DNA from: Crocinitomicaceae bacterium
Lineage (GTDB): Bacteria > Bacteroidota > Bacteroidia > Flavobacteriales_D > Crocinitomicaceae
Reading direction: 5' to 3'
DNA length: 64,000 bases
Assembly: GCA_017983465.1 (NCBI GenBank)
Contig: JAGOBK010000009.1
Coordinates: 1-64,000 of the forward strand
The notes beneath the pieces were generated by a model that had not been told where the DNA came from, searched no databases, and saw only the letters and a program-made list of their open reading frames with translations. The translations under genes were made by a program, and so were the position numbers. Positions 48,216 to 56,500 of this stretch are shown in pieces. Within the stretch, counting starts at the first letter, position 1, and every line of letters starts with the position of its first letter.

Positions 48216-48950
48216 ATGTTGCATTATCGTTCTTTTGGTGCAGGAAAAACAATCATTTTTCTGCATGGATTTTTGGAATCGAGCACGATGTGGTCGTATT
48301 TGCCTTTGAATGAACTGAATGCTCACTACGTACTCATCGACCTGCCTGGACACGGACAATCACCTTTAACGGATTCCGGAGAAATTCCTAGTATTCGCTT
48401 TATGGCATTGCAAGTTCTTGAAGTTTTAAATGAGTTAAATATTTCAGAATTCAGCATCGTTGGACACTCGTTGGGTGCATATGTCGGACTGGAATTATGT
48501 CAGTTGGCACCTTGTCAAAAACTCATTTTTTTGAACTCCAATTGCTGGAGTGATGACGAACAAAAGCGTCGCGATCGTTTACGTGTAGCAGATTTGGTGT
48601 ATTCAGCAAAACAACATTTTATTCGCGAAGCCATTCCTGGTTTATTTGGCCGAAAGAACGAATTTCAAATAGAGATCAAACAATTAATTTCAGAAGCGAA
48701 TCACATGAGTGCGGATGCCATTGCCTATGCTGCATTGGCCATGCGTGAACGAATCGATTATACGGGAGAAGTATTAGCGAATCCATTGAAATATGTGTTT
48801 ATCCACGGAGAATTAGACATGCTCGTCTCAATCGAGCAGTTGAATACGCGCCTTCCAGGAATTCGTATTCACTTCCTTCCAAATGCAGGACATATGTCAC
48901 ATGTGGAGTCGGGTAATGAAGTAATTGTGATTTTGAAGGAAGAAAGGTAG
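48216..48950 (+). CDS. Alpha/beta-fold hydrolase
   Basis: 244 residues. Oxyanion region IFLHGFLESSTMW, nucleophile elbow GHSLGAYVG, and a late GHMSHVE histidine complete the catalytic set; the acid is probably in HGELDMLV. Substrate unknown. Three bases after pepP, so probably in one transcript. Confidence 0.9.
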   Translation: MLHYRSFGAGKTIIFLHGFLESSTMWSYLPLNELNAHYVLIDLPGHGQSPLTDSGEIPSIRFMALQVLEVLNELNISEFSIVGHSLGAYVGLELCQLAPCQKLIFLNSNCWSDDEQKRRDRLRVADLVYSAKQHFIREAIPGLFGRKNEFQIEIKQLISEANHMSADAIAYAALAMRERIDYTGEVLANPLKYVFIHGELDMLVSIEQLNTRLPGIRIHFLPNAGHMSHVESGNEVIVILKEER

Positions 48951-48976
48951 GAAAATATTTTTTAGGCCGGAATAAA

Positions 48977-49008
48977 ATGACTAAATTAGTCATGACAAAA
49001 ACAGTCAT
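48977..49008. promoter_or_regulatory. Tandem inverted-repeat operator at the start of the Fic gene
   Basis: Two 17-base dyads of the form ATGAC-N7-GTCAT lie at 48977-48993 and 48992-49008, centres exactly 15 bases apart and sharing two bases. The second ends within the ATG at 49007. The gene encodes an N-terminal HTH, so autoregulation is the simplest reading. If translated from 48977 the array would encode the odd repetitive MTKLVMTKTVM. Confidence 0.7.
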
Positions 49009-50077
49009 GAAAGCAGCCATTCAACAAAAACTTCAAGAAAAAGGGATAAAAATCCATGAATTAGCTAAGCATTTGAGCATAGATGCAAGTTTAATGAGTC
49101 GCATTTTAGCGAACAAGCGTAAACCTAGTGACATTCAAATCCAAAAGATTTCGGAGGTATTAGAACTTCCATACAGTGATTTACTGACTTATTATTTGTC
49201 TAGTGAGGTTGTTAAAATTGTGAAAGATTATCCGCAATTGGCACAAAGTATTTTAGTCATGGCAGAAGCGCGCGTGAGCTATTTACTCAGTGATGATCGA
49301 TTTGAAAACATTGGCATTGGCGCTGAACTTCAAGAAAAATTGAATGAATTAAGTGTTTTGTCCAAACGTTGGTGTACAATCAAACCACTTGATGCTGTAC
49401 AATTAGAAAAGCTTCAAGAGTATTTTCACACTGCGTATACGTATGAGTCGAATCGCATTGAGGGCAATACCCTAAGTTTGCAAGAAACACATTTAGTTGT
49501 GAATGAAGGAATCACCATCGGGGGTAAAAGTGTTCGCGAGCATTTAGAAGCAATTAATCATGGCGAAGCTGTAGCCTTGTTGCACGATTTAGTGCGTAAT
49601 GATGTCCCCTTCAATGCGCATCGTCTAAAGCAAATTCATCACCTTGTTTTAAAAGGTATAGACGAGCGAAATGCCGGAAAATACAGAAACATACAAGTCA
49701 TGATTTCTGGGAGTGAGCACATTCCTCCAGCGCCCTATATGCTTGATAAACTCATGGAAGATTATTTCATCTACTACGAGCAAAATCGCGAGCGTTTGCA
49801 TCCCGTTTTATTGGCCGCAGAAATGCATGAGCGCTTAGTAACAATTCATCCATTCATTGATGGAAATGGTCGCACTTCGCGTTTGGTCATGAATTTTATC
49901 TTATTGCAAAATGGCTATACCATTGCCAACTTAAAAGGAAACCTAGAAAATCGCTTGGCCTATTACGCTGCTTTACAAAAAGTTCAATTGAACCACGATA
50001 GCACTGATTTCTATTCTTTGATCATCAATCATGCGCTAGCTTCTTTGAAAGAGCATTTGTTGTTGGCGGGGAATTAA
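49007..50077 (+). CDS. Fic family protein with N-terminal HTH domain
   Basis: 356 residues from the ATG at 49007; ATGs at 48977 and 48992 are also in frame but lie in the operator-like repeats. HTH (XRE-type) about 1-60 (KIHELAKHLSIDASLMSRILANK). A class II inhibitory helix SNRIEGN precedes the Fic core, whose active motif HPFIDGNGRTSR is complete. Fic enzymes usually transfer AMP to a hydroxyl on a target protein; the target here is unknown. The inhibitory motif and DNA-binding domain suggest a self-controlled system. Confidence 0.9.
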   Translation: MKAAIQQKLQEKGIKIHELAKHLSIDASLMSRILANKRKPSDIQIQKISEVLELPYSDLLTYYLSSEVVKIVKDYPQLAQSILVMAEARVSYLLSDDRFENIGIGAELQEKLNELSVLSKRWCTIKPLDAVQLEKLQEYFHTAYTYESNRIEGNTLSLQETHLVVNEGITIGGKSVREHLEAINHGEAVALLHDLVRNDVPFNAHRLKQIHHLVLKGIDERNAGKYRNIQVMISGSEHIPPAPYMLDKLMEDYFIYYEQNRERLHPVLLAAEMHERLVTIHPFIDGNGRTSRLVMNFILLQNGYTIANLKGNLENRLAYYAALQKVQLNHDSTDFYSLIINHALASLKEHLLLAGN

Positions 50078-50078
50078 A

Positions 50079-50528
50079 CTATCGCTCCTTCGAATCCATG
50101 ATAATCGTCACTGGTCCATCATTGATGAGGGAGACTTTCATGTCTGCACCGAATTTCCCACTAGCGATTTTGCCTGGTAACATCGTTCGAAGTTGATGTA
50201 GAAAGTATTCGTAAAGTGGAATTGCTTGTTCAGGTCTGGCTGCTCGAATGAAGCTTGGACGATTTCCTTTTTTAGTGGAGGCGTGTAGCGTAAACTGACT
50301 CACCAAGAGTATGGATCCATTGACTTCTTGAATGTTTAAGTTCATTTTTCCTTCGGCGTCTGAAAACACGCGCATTTGACTGACCTTTTGGATGAGGTAA
50401 TCGGCTTCTGCTGTACCGTCTTCGGTTTCAATGCCTAATAAAATGAGGAATCCATGTGGAATTTCACCTACGCATTCATCGGAAATATGCACTGCTGCTT
50501 CGCTGACACGTTGAAGTACGACTCTCAT
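50079..50528 (-). CDS. dtd: D-aminoacyl-tRNA deacylase
   Basis: 149 residues. The two active-site motifs of DTD are present: SQFTLHAST in the middle and NDGPVTI near the C-terminus. It removes D-amino acids and some glycine from tRNA. The ATG overlaps the rsgA stop by one base. Confidence 0.95.
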   Translation of the reverse strand: MRVVLQRVSEAAVHISDECVGEIPHGFLILLGIETEDGTAEADYLIQKVSQMRVFSDAEGKMNLNIQEVNGSILLVSQFTLHASTKKGNRPSFIRAARPEQAIPLYEYFLHQLRTMLPGKIASGKFGADMKVSLINDGPVTIIMDSKER

Positions 50529-51481
50529 TAGTAATCACTTCTACGGTGTGGGTCACTTGCGTCTTCGTGCATCAACTGCAAATAGGTGTTATAGCGATGC
50601 GGGGCAATTTCTTCGTTCTCTACGGCGTCTTTCACCGCACAATGCGGTTCGTTGATGTGTTGGCAATTGTTGAAACGACATTCCCCCAATAATTCCCGCA
50701 TTTCGGGGAAATAGTGTGCGTAATGTGCTTTTTCAAGGTCGACAATTCCGAAAGCTCGAATTCCTGGGGTGTCAATGATGAATCCACCAGTTGCGAGGGG
50801 ATGCATTTCTGCAAAGGTTGTTGTGTGTTTTCCTTGTTCATGTGCTGTGGAAATTTCTCCCGTGCGTAAGTCAAGACTGTCATCTAACGCATTAACCAAG
50901 GTAGTTTTTCCAACACCAGAATTCCCGGAGATCATGACTTGATGGTCTTTGATTTCATCGCGTAAGAATGCCACGGAGGACTCATCTCTCGCTGAAATCG
51001 GATAACACGGATAACCTACGTTTTCATACACTTCTTTCAAGTAATGAAATTGAACGTTTTCCTCATCGGTGTATAGATCCACTTTGTTAAACAGAAGCGT
51101 TGTTGGAATGCGAAAGGATTCAGCCGCGACCAAAAAACGATCGATGAACGCAATTTGAGTGACAGGTGATTTTAAGGTCACAACGAGGTAGGCGCGATCA
51201 ATATTCGCCGCCAAAATTTGCATTTGTTTACTCAGGTTGGTGGACTTTCGCACGATGTAATTGTGTCGGTCTTCAATCGAGCGAATCGTGTAGTATTCTT
51301 CACGTCCTTCAATGAAGTCCGATTTTTCGTCCAAAATTACTCGGTCACCAGCCGCAATTGGATTCGTTGTTTTGAGTCCTTCAATGCGTAGTTTCCCGCG
51401 GATACTGGCTTGCACGACTTGTTGGTCCTCCAACAAGACTTGATACCATTTACCCGTTGATTTTAAAACGATTCCGTGCAT
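50528..51481 (-). CDS. rsgA: Ribosome small-subunit GTPase RsgA
   Basis: 317 residues from the ATG at 51481; the frame opens at 51520 but relatives begin like MHGIVLKSTG. N-terminal OB fold, circularly permuted G domain (FNKVDLY for G4 first, then GNSGVGKTTL for G1 and IIDTPGIR for G3), and a zinc knuckle with CRFNNCQH and PHC. Helps mature the 30S subunit. A TAACTTTG box is five bases upstream of this ATG, supporting the start. Confidence 0.95.
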   Translation of the reverse strand: MHGIVLKSTGKWYQVLLEDQQVVQASIRGKLRIEGLKTTNPIAAGDRVILDEKSDFIEGREEYYTIRSIEDRHNYIVRKSTNLSKQMQILAANIDRAYLVVTLKSPVTQIAFIDRFLVAAESFRIPTTLLFNKVDLYTDEENVQFHYLKEVYENVGYPCYPISARDESSVAFLRDEIKDHQVMISGNSGVGKTTLVNALDDSLDLRTGEISTAHEQGKHTTTFAEMHPLATGGFIIDTPGIRAFGIVDLEKAHYAHYFPEMRELLGECRFNNCQHINEPHCAVKDAVENEEIAPHRYNTYLQLMHEDASDPHRRSDY

Positions 51482-51486
51482 GGATG

Positions 51487-51494
51487 CAAAGTTA
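51487..51494 (-). promoter_or_regulatory. TAnnTTTG box five bases before the rsgA start
   Basis: On the reverse strand TAACTTTG, then CATCC, then the ATG at 51481. Supports the shorter rsgA start and a leaderless or near-leaderless mRNA. Confidence 0.5.
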
Positions 51495-51545
51495 ATCAAA
51501 CAGCGAGAAGCACCACGCAAGAAAAAAAATTAATAAATTTGAAGT

Positions 51546-51977
51546 ATGCAAAAAAACACACTCTTCCTTTTTTTATCCTTGATTCTTAGTTCATTGTCGT
51601 ATGCACAAGTGACAGAATCAACTAGTGATACGGCGATTGTAACCGCTCCTAGCATCGACGCCGAGTTTAAAGGTGGATATGACGGTTTAGTGAGTTACCT
51701 TTCAGCAAATCTATCATATATTGGAAACCCGAAAAATAAAAGATCAGTTCCGAAAGAAGATTTATTAGAAGGAGGAAGGCTCATTGTTCGTTTTATCATT
51801 GAAAAGGATGGTAGTATTACACATGTGAAATTGGAAACAAAATTACCGAAGTGTGAACCATGTAATCAAGACGCGATCCGAGTGGTAAAAAACATGCCGA
51901 AGTGGAAACCTGCTTCAGATGATGGAAAAGCAGTTCGAACCTATGTTCGATTGCCAATTGTTTTCGATGTGGATTAA
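51546..51977 (+). CDS. Exported TonB C-terminal-like protein
   Basis: 143 residues with a signal peptide (MQKNTLFLFLSLILSSLSYAQ). The remainder follows the TonB C-terminal fold as used in many Bacteroidota exported proteins: FKGGYDGLVSYLSANLSY, GRLIVRFIIEKDGSITHVKL, a QDAIRVVKNMPKWKPA block and YVRLPIVF. No membrane anchor beyond the signal, so probably not an energy transducer itself. Confidence 0.8.
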   Translation: MQKNTLFLFLSLILSSLSYAQVTESTSDTAIVTAPSIDAEFKGGYDGLVSYLSANLSYIGNPKNKRSVPKEDLLEGGRLIVRFIIEKDGSITHVKLETKLPKCEPCNQDAIRVVKNMPKWKPASDDGKAVRTYVRLPIVFDVD

Positions 51978-52013
51978 CTGATTTAGCTCATCCATAAGAA
52001 AATTAAATTTCCC

Positions 52014-52021
52014 TACCTTTG
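52014..52021 (+). promoter_or_regulatory. TAnnTTTG box four bases before the aroE start
   Basis: TACCTTTG, then AGAC, then the ATG at 52026, the start used by AroE relatives. No TTG at the -33 position. Confidence 0.5.
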
Positions 52022-52025
52022 AGAC

Positions 52026-52763
52026 ATGGAACAATTTGGACTCATCGGGAAGCACCTTTCGTATTCTTTTTCACCGTCGTTTTTTGCGGATTTTTTTCAA
52101 AAACAAGGAATTGATGCACATTACGCGTCGTATGAGCTCCAAGAAATTTCAGACTTTCCTCAATTGTTATTGGATCATGATTTTAGCGGATTGAATGTCA
52201 CGATTCCGTACAAAACAGCGATTATTCCATTTCTAGATGAATTGGATCCACTTGCGGAAGAAATTCAAGCAGTGAATGTCATTTCCTTCGAAAACGGCAA
52301 AACGAAAGGCTACAATACAGATGTTTTTGGATTCCAGCAAAGCATCAAACCCTTCTTAACCTTTCACCATGAGCGCGCCTTGATTTTCGGAACTGGTGGT
52401 GCATCAAAAGCCGTCGCTTATGTGTTTAAGTCCCTCGGAATTGATGTGATTTTTGTTTCTCAAACGGAATCAAGCTTGAGCAATCACTTCACGTATGCAG
52501 ATGTCAACGAGCACATGATCGCCGCGTGTAAGGTAATTGTCAACTGTACGCCACTTGGAATGTCTCCCAATGTAGATGCTGCACCTGAGATGCCATACGA
52601 AGCACTCAGTGAAGAACATTTACTGATTGATTTGATCTACAATCCAGAGGAAACCTCATTCATGAAACAGGGAAGAGCGAATGGAGCAACGTCCATGAAT
52701 GGACTTTCCATGTTACAACATCAGGCCCTGAAAAGCTGGGAAATTTGGAATGCCCCGCGTTAA
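52026..52763 (+). CDS. aroE: Shikimate dehydrogenase
   Basis: 245 residues, slightly short but complete. FGLIGKHLSYSFSP at the N-terminus, LNVTIPYK with the catalytic lysine, GTGGASKAVAY for NADPH, and NCTPLGM. Reduces 3-dehydroshikimate in the chorismate pathway. Stop interlocks with creD in a TTAA. Confidence 0.95.
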   Translation: MEQFGLIGKHLSYSFSPSFFADFFQKQGIDAHYASYELQEISDFPQLLLDHDFSGLNVTIPYKTAIIPFLDELDPLAEEIQAVNVISFENGKTKGYNTDVFGFQQSIKPFLTFHHERALIFGTGGASKAVAYVFKSLGIDVIFVSQTESSLSNHFTYADVNEHMIAACKVIVNCTPLGMSPNVDAAPEMPYEALSEEHLLIDLIYNPEETSFMKQGRANGATSMNGLSMLQHQALKSWEIWNAPR

Positions 52764-54097
52764 GCCGCAGGGTTATTTCCATTATTTCCAATGCTGTACC
52801 AGTCAATTTTTCTGGAGAAGTACATGATCAATGCCAAGATGATGAATACGCCGATACTTCCAATCAATAATGCGAAGTCTTCCAATTGAATGATCACGAA
52901 AATGAAGATGTAAAGGATGCTCAATAATCCAGAAATGAAGGCGGTCAATTTCGTAGATTTTAAAATGGCTTTGACGTAACCGGAGATCAGGATCAACGTG
53001 GCTAAGGCAGAGATAAAGAAGGACAAGTTGAACTTCAAGTATTCTGAAATAGACAGGAGTAAGGTATAGAAAATCACCAAGGCAATTCCGACTAAAATGT
53101 ATTGAATTGGGTGAATAAATGCCGATTGGAACACTTCAATGAAGAAGAACACCAAGAATGTTAATCCGATGAAAAGGATGGCGTATTTAATCGAACGATG
53201 CGATTTTTGGTAGTTGTCAACAGGTAAGATTAAATCCACACCAAAAGCTGAATAATTGATGTTGTAACGACTTCCAACCCATGATTGCGGATAATTTCTG
53301 TTCAAATTCAATACGTTCCAATGTGCGGTAAATCCATCTTTTGTCACCTTATTTTCATCTGGCAAGAACGAACCATTGAAGCTTGGAGTGGTCCAAGTGG
53401 AGGAAACATTGATGTCTGTTTCTTTTCCAACCGGCGTGAAGTACAATTGTTGACTTCCTTTTAATTTCAATTCAAACGAAAAGGTGTAAATGTGATTATC
53501 AGTTGGACTCAAGGCAATTTGCGCGTTGATACCAGAAGTAAAATTATCCGAAGTGGAAACACCTGGACTAAAAGGAAAACTTAAATTATTCCAAGATAAT
53601 TCGATTTGTTTTTCGATGCCGCGTAGATCATCGATTCCAACATTTAAACGTGCTTTTGAGAAATCGAAGTTACTTGCAGGAATATCTAATTCTTCGAAAT
53701 TCAATTTATTAAATTCACCACTAACCTTGATAATGGAATTGTATACAACGATTTCATACACGCCACGGTAGCGACGTTCTGGTTTCATTTCAGTAACAAT
53801 TTTCAATTTACTTGGAAGAATATGCAGTTTCTCATGAACCGTCACCAATTTCTCTTTTCCAGTTTCCTTATCCGTTTCTTTTGCGTAGCGCATGAACGGT
53901 AAACTCATGATTGGGCCTTTAATGGTTTGAGCTTCGCCCCATTTCGAGCTAACTTCCTGTATCGCTTGTTCTTGCGTAGATTCTCTTTCGTAGATAATGC
54001 CGCGAATCATAGAGGTTGGAATTAACAACAGCAACGCAATGATTACGATGGTTCCAATTTTGAAGTAGAGGTTTGATTTTAGCTTATTCATGAGCAA
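52760..54097 (-). CDS. creD: Inner membrane protein CreD family
   Basis: 445 residues. N-terminal helix (IGTIVIIALLLLIPTSMI), a large periplasmic domain containing the family hallmark RRYRGVYEIVVYN, and a C-terminal block of five to six helices. CreD relatives respond to envelope stress or colicins in enterobacteria; function here unknown. No creBC regulators nearby. Divergent from the ssb cluster across a 236-base gap. Confidence 0.9.
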   Translation of the reverse strand: MLMNKLKSNLYFKIGTIVIIALLLLIPTSMIRGIIYERESTQEQAIQEVSSKWGEAQTIKGPIMSLPFMRYAKETDKETGKEKLVTVHEKLHILPSKLKIVTEMKPERRYRGVYEIVVYNSIIKVSGEFNKLNFEELDIPASNFDFSKARLNVGIDDLRGIEKQIELSWNNLSFPFSPGVSTSDNFTSGINAQIALSPTDNHIYTFSFELKLKGSQQLYFTPVGKETDINVSSTWTTPSFNGSFLPDENKVTKDGFTAHWNVLNLNRNYPQSWVGSRYNINYSAFGVDLILPVDNYQKSHRSIKYAILFIGLTFLVFFFIEVFQSAFIHPIQYILVGIALVIFYTLLLSISEYLKFNLSFFISALATLILISGYVKAILKSTKLTAFISGLLSILYIFIFVIIQLEDFALLIGSIGVFIILALIMYFSRKIDWYSIGNNGNNPAA

Positions 54098-54333
54098 GTA
54101 GTTTTTATCTACAACGAAGGTGCACTTTTTTTATTGTGTTTCAAAATATTAATAATGCTTTTAATAGCATGGACTTAACGCGATTCTGTCGTTTACAAGC
54201 AACTAACAATCGAAACCAAGTGACAAACGACCGAATAAAAAATGGATGTGTAAGAAACTTTGCAGAGTCGAATTCAAACAACGAATGGAAGAGCGACAAA
54301 ACAATTTTTTCAACCTTTTTTAAAACCATCACA

Positions 54334-54684
54334 ATGAATGCATTAAAAAACAAAGTGAATTTGATTGGACGACTAGGCGTTCAGCCAGAAATCGTCAACA
54401 TGGAATCTGGACGTAAACTCGCTCGATTTACGCTAGCAACCAACGAAAATTACAAGAACAAAAATGGTGAATGGCAATCGATCACACAGTGGCACACGAT
54501 CAATGCTTGGGGAAAACTCGCTGAACTCGTACAGAAATTATTAACGAAGGGACAAGAGATTGTTGTGGAGGGTAAGTTAGTGAATCTTTCTTATGAAAAT
54601 AAAAATGGTGAAAAGCGCTTTTCGACCGTTGTAGAAGCATCTGAGTTTTTAGTATTAACGCCAAAAACTGAAAAACAATCATGA
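54334..54684 (+). CDS. Single-stranded DNA-binding protein, first of three tandem copies
   Basis: 116 residues from the ATG at 54334 (MNALKNKVNLIGRLG); the frame extends upstream but lacks similarity. OB-fold landmarks: VNLIGRLGVQPEI, RFTLATNENYKN, TQWHTINAWGKLAE, GQEIVVEGKLV. The acidic C-terminal tip of replicative SSB (DDDIPF type) is missing; it ends TPKTEKQS. Overlaps the second copy by four bases. Confidence 0.9.
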   Translation: MNALKNKVNLIGRLGVQPEIVNMESGRKLARFTLATNENYKNKNGEWQSITQWHTINAWGKLAELVQKLLTKGQEIVVEGKLVNLSYENKNGEKRFSTVVEASEFLVLTPKTEKQS

Positions 54685-55007
54685 TGTCAAACGATTTAAA
54701 CCACGTGAATTTAATTGGAAAAGTTAGTTCTGTCCCAAAGATCATGGAATTAGAGAATGGAAAACGCATAGCAAAATTTACGATGTCCACGAAAGAAAAT
54801 TACCTCGATGCTGATGGAAATACAAAAACGAGACGCAACTGGCACATGTTAAGTGCTTGGGGACGATGGGTGAAAGTTCTAGAGGAGTTAGCTCAAGTTG
54901 GCTCTGAGTTAGCCATCGAAGGGAAATTGGTTACGCGTTTTTATCAAACCAAAGGTCAGCGTAAAATGGTCTCAGAAGTTGAGGTGAACGACATTGTCAT
55001 AATGTAA
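54681..55007 (+). CDS. Single-stranded DNA-binding protein, second tandem copy
   Basis: 108 residues. Same OB-fold order (VNLIGKVSSVPKI, KFTMSTKENYLD, RNWHMLSAWGRWV, GSELAIEGKLV) but diverged from the first copy, so an old duplication. Ends at VNDIVIM with no acidic tail. Tandem ATGs at 54681 and 54684; the first overlaps the previous stop (ATGA). Confidence 0.9.
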   Translation: MMSNDLNHVNLIGKVSSVPKIMELENGKRIAKFTMSTKENYLDADGNTKTRRNWHMLSAWGRWVKVLEELAQVGSELAIEGKLVTRFYQTKGQRKMVSEVEVNDIVIM

Positions 55008-55023
55008 TTAAAAAATATCTACG

Positions 55024-55350
55024 ATGAATCCTATACGTAATTATGTGACCCTCATTGGAAATATTGGGAGTCAAACAGAAATCACAGAATTTGACAATGG
55101 TCAACGGGTAGCGCGTTTTCAGCTTGCCACACCCAAAAGTCTGCGAAAGAATAATGGAAGGTACACTGCGACGGTGGAATGGCATCGACTTTTTGCATGG
55201 GGAAATATGGCTCAGTTTATCGAGAAATATGGAGAGAAGGGAAAAAAAGTCGCCATCCATGGTCGCATGGTACAACGCACCTACCTCACCCACGACGGCA
55301 AACAGCGCAGTTTAAAAGAAGTGGAGGTTCGACAAATTATAGGCTTGTAA
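55024..55350 (+). CDS. Single-stranded DNA-binding protein, third tandem copy
   Basis: 108 residues. VTLIGNIGSQTEI, RFQLATPKSLRK, VEWHRLFAWGNMAQ, GKKVAIHGRMV. Also lacks the acidic tip (ends VRQIIGL). Sixteen bases after the second copy and followed by a terminator, closing a three-ssb operon. Confidence 0.9.
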   Translation: MNPIRNYVTLIGNIGSQTEITEFDNGQRVARFQLATPKSLRKNNGRYTATVEWHRLFAWGNMAQFIEKYGEKGKKVAIHGRMVQRTYLTHDGKQRSLKEVEVRQIIGL

Positions 55351-55371
55351 GCTCAACCAAACGTGTGCAAG

Positions 55372-55401
55372 AAAAGAAGCGGCTTTCGGGTCGCTTTTTT
55401 T
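55372..55401 (+). terminator. Terminator after the ssb cluster
   Basis: AAGCGGC (55377-55383) pairs with GTCGCTT (55390-55396, one G-T pair) around a TTTCGG loop, flanked by A-rich sequence and followed by seven T in a row. Confidence 0.75.
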
Positions 55402-55422
55402 AACATTTATGATTTAAAGTAA

Positions 55423-55430
55423 TAACTTTG
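55423..55430 (+). promoter_or_regulatory. Candidate -7 element of the toxin-antitoxin operon
   Basis: TAACTTTG, an exact TAnnTTTG, 20 bases before the preferred ATG at 55451 and 11 before the alternative at 55442. No -33 TTG found. Confidence 0.45.
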
Positions 55431-55450
55431 TAATTACATAAATGTACGTA

Positions 55451-55696
55451 ATGGAAGTGTCAATCATTCAAATAGGAAATTCTAAAGGTTTACGATTATC
55501 GAAAACCGTATTAGACAAATATCAAATCAAGGAAAAATTAGAAATGATTTTAGAAAATGACCATATTGTTTTGCGTCCATTCAAGGAACCTCGAAAAGGT
55601 TGGAATAAGGCATTTGCGGAAATGCATGTCGCTGGTGACGATCAACTGTTAATAGATGACGTATTTGACGATGAAAATTTTGACGAATGGAATTGA
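55451..55696 (+). CDS. AbrB/MazE-type antitoxin
   Basis: 81 residues from the ATG at 55451 (84 from 55442). The N-terminus VSIIQIGNSKGLRLSKTVLDKYQI is the swapped-hairpin AbrB DNA-binding fold of MazE proteins; the acidic C-terminus (DDVFDDENFDEW) would wrap and block the toxin. Overlaps the toxin gene by ten bases. Expected to repress its own promoter. Confidence 0.88.
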   Translation: MEVSIIQIGNSKGLRLSKTVLDKYQIKEKLEMILENDHIVLRPFKEPRKGWNKAFAEMHVAGDDQLLIDDVFDDENFDEWN

Positions 55697-56010
55697 ATCA
55701 ATACCAAGTAGTTTTGGTGCAGTTGGATCCAACCGTTGGTAGTGAGATTCAAAAAACGAGACCATGCGTCATCATTTCACCAAACGAAATGAATCATCAT
55801 TTACGCACGATTACCATAGCACCGTTATCCACCACAAGTAAGAGTTATCCCACTAGAATACAGATTCAACATAACAATCAAATTGGATGGGTAGTCTTGG
55901 ATCAAATCCGGACGATTGACAAGGCTCGAATCATTAAGAAATTTGGATTTTTATCAGACAAAGAAATCAAATCGTGTAAACAAGTGATTCGGGAAATTTT
56001 TGTGGATTGA
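55687..56010 (+). CDS. MazF/PemK-type endoribonuclease toxin
   Basis: 107 residues. MazF fold marked by VVLVQLDPTVGSEIQKTRPCVIISPNEMN, TITIAPLSTTSKSYPTRI and QIGWVVLDQIRTIDKARI (in shorter pieces). MazF toxins cut mRNA or tRNA/rRNA at short motifs; the target site is unknown. Intact, so probably active. Confidence 0.92.
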   Translation: MELNQYQVVLVQLDPTVGSEIQKTRPCVIISPNEMNHHLRTITIAPLSTTSKSYPTRIQIQHNNQIGWVVLDQIRTIDKARIIKKFGFLSDKEIKSCKQVIREIFVD

Positions 56011-56044
56011 TTCCAAAATAATTGAAAACGCTAACTTTAATTTC

Positions 56045-56404
56045 ATGAAAACCACACCAGAACACAACGAGAAATTTGTCAAGATGACCTTCGCCTCTGT
56101 TTATCCGCATTACATCAATAAAGTGGAACGAAAAGGCAAAACAAAAGCGGAGTTGTTGAAAGTTATTGAATGGCTAACTGGATTTGATGAGCTTCAACTG
56201 AATGAACTGGCAGCGGAAAATGTGACCTTTGAAACTTTTTTCGAACGTGCAACGCTTCATCCAAATGCACACCTAATTACCGGTACAATTTGTGGCTATC
56301 GTGTGGAGGAATTATTAAATCCCTTAACGCGTAAAGTTCGTTATTTGGATAAATTGGTAGATGAGTTGGCGAATGGGAAGGCGATGGATAAGATTTTGAG
56401 ATGA
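56045..56404 (+). CDS. DUF2200 family protein
   Basis: 119 residues from the ATG at 56045; the frame opens at 56000 but the family starts near this Met. The blocks FASVYPHYINKVERKGKTKAEL, VIEWLTGF and ICGYRVEEL identify DUF2200. Function unknown. Lies 34 bases after the toxin gene on the same strand. Confidence 0.85.
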   Translation: MKTTPEHNEKFVKMTFASVYPHYINKVERKGKTKAELLKVIEWLTGFDELQLNELAAENVTFETFFERATLHPNAHLITGTICGYRVEELLNPLTRKVRYLDKLVDELANGKAMDKILR

Positions 56405-56446
56405 GGAATTAATACTAAATCCGCTTACAACTCAGAAATTGGACCA

Positions 56447-56485
56447 TTTAAACAATTTGCAGGTATAATTTGTTGTTAATCAATA
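56447..56485 (+). promoter_or_regulatory. Two-block upstream signature of the crtY-blh gene
   Basis: TTTAAACAA at 56447-56455 and TTGTTAATCAATA at 56473-56485, 17 bases apart. Both blocks recur upstream of the rhodopsin gene. The second holds the dyad TTG-N5-CAA and directly follows a TATAATTTG stretch that resembles a -7 element with one extra base. The start codon lies 15 bases downstream. Confidence 0.55.
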
Positions 56486-56500
56486 AAATATATTTTTCGA

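Noticed and set aside
54136..54333. N-terminal extension of the first ssb, or a separate small gene, in the gap after creD
   Set aside because: The extra 66 codons have no SSB similarity and a composition like non-coding sequence; the ATG at 54334 starts exactly at the OB fold. Apart from a short ATGC/GCAT hairpin I see nothing else in this gap.
54334..55350. Assembly duplication as explanation for three ssb genes
   Set aside because: The three copies differ strongly at nucleotide and protein level, so they are not a duplicated read segment.
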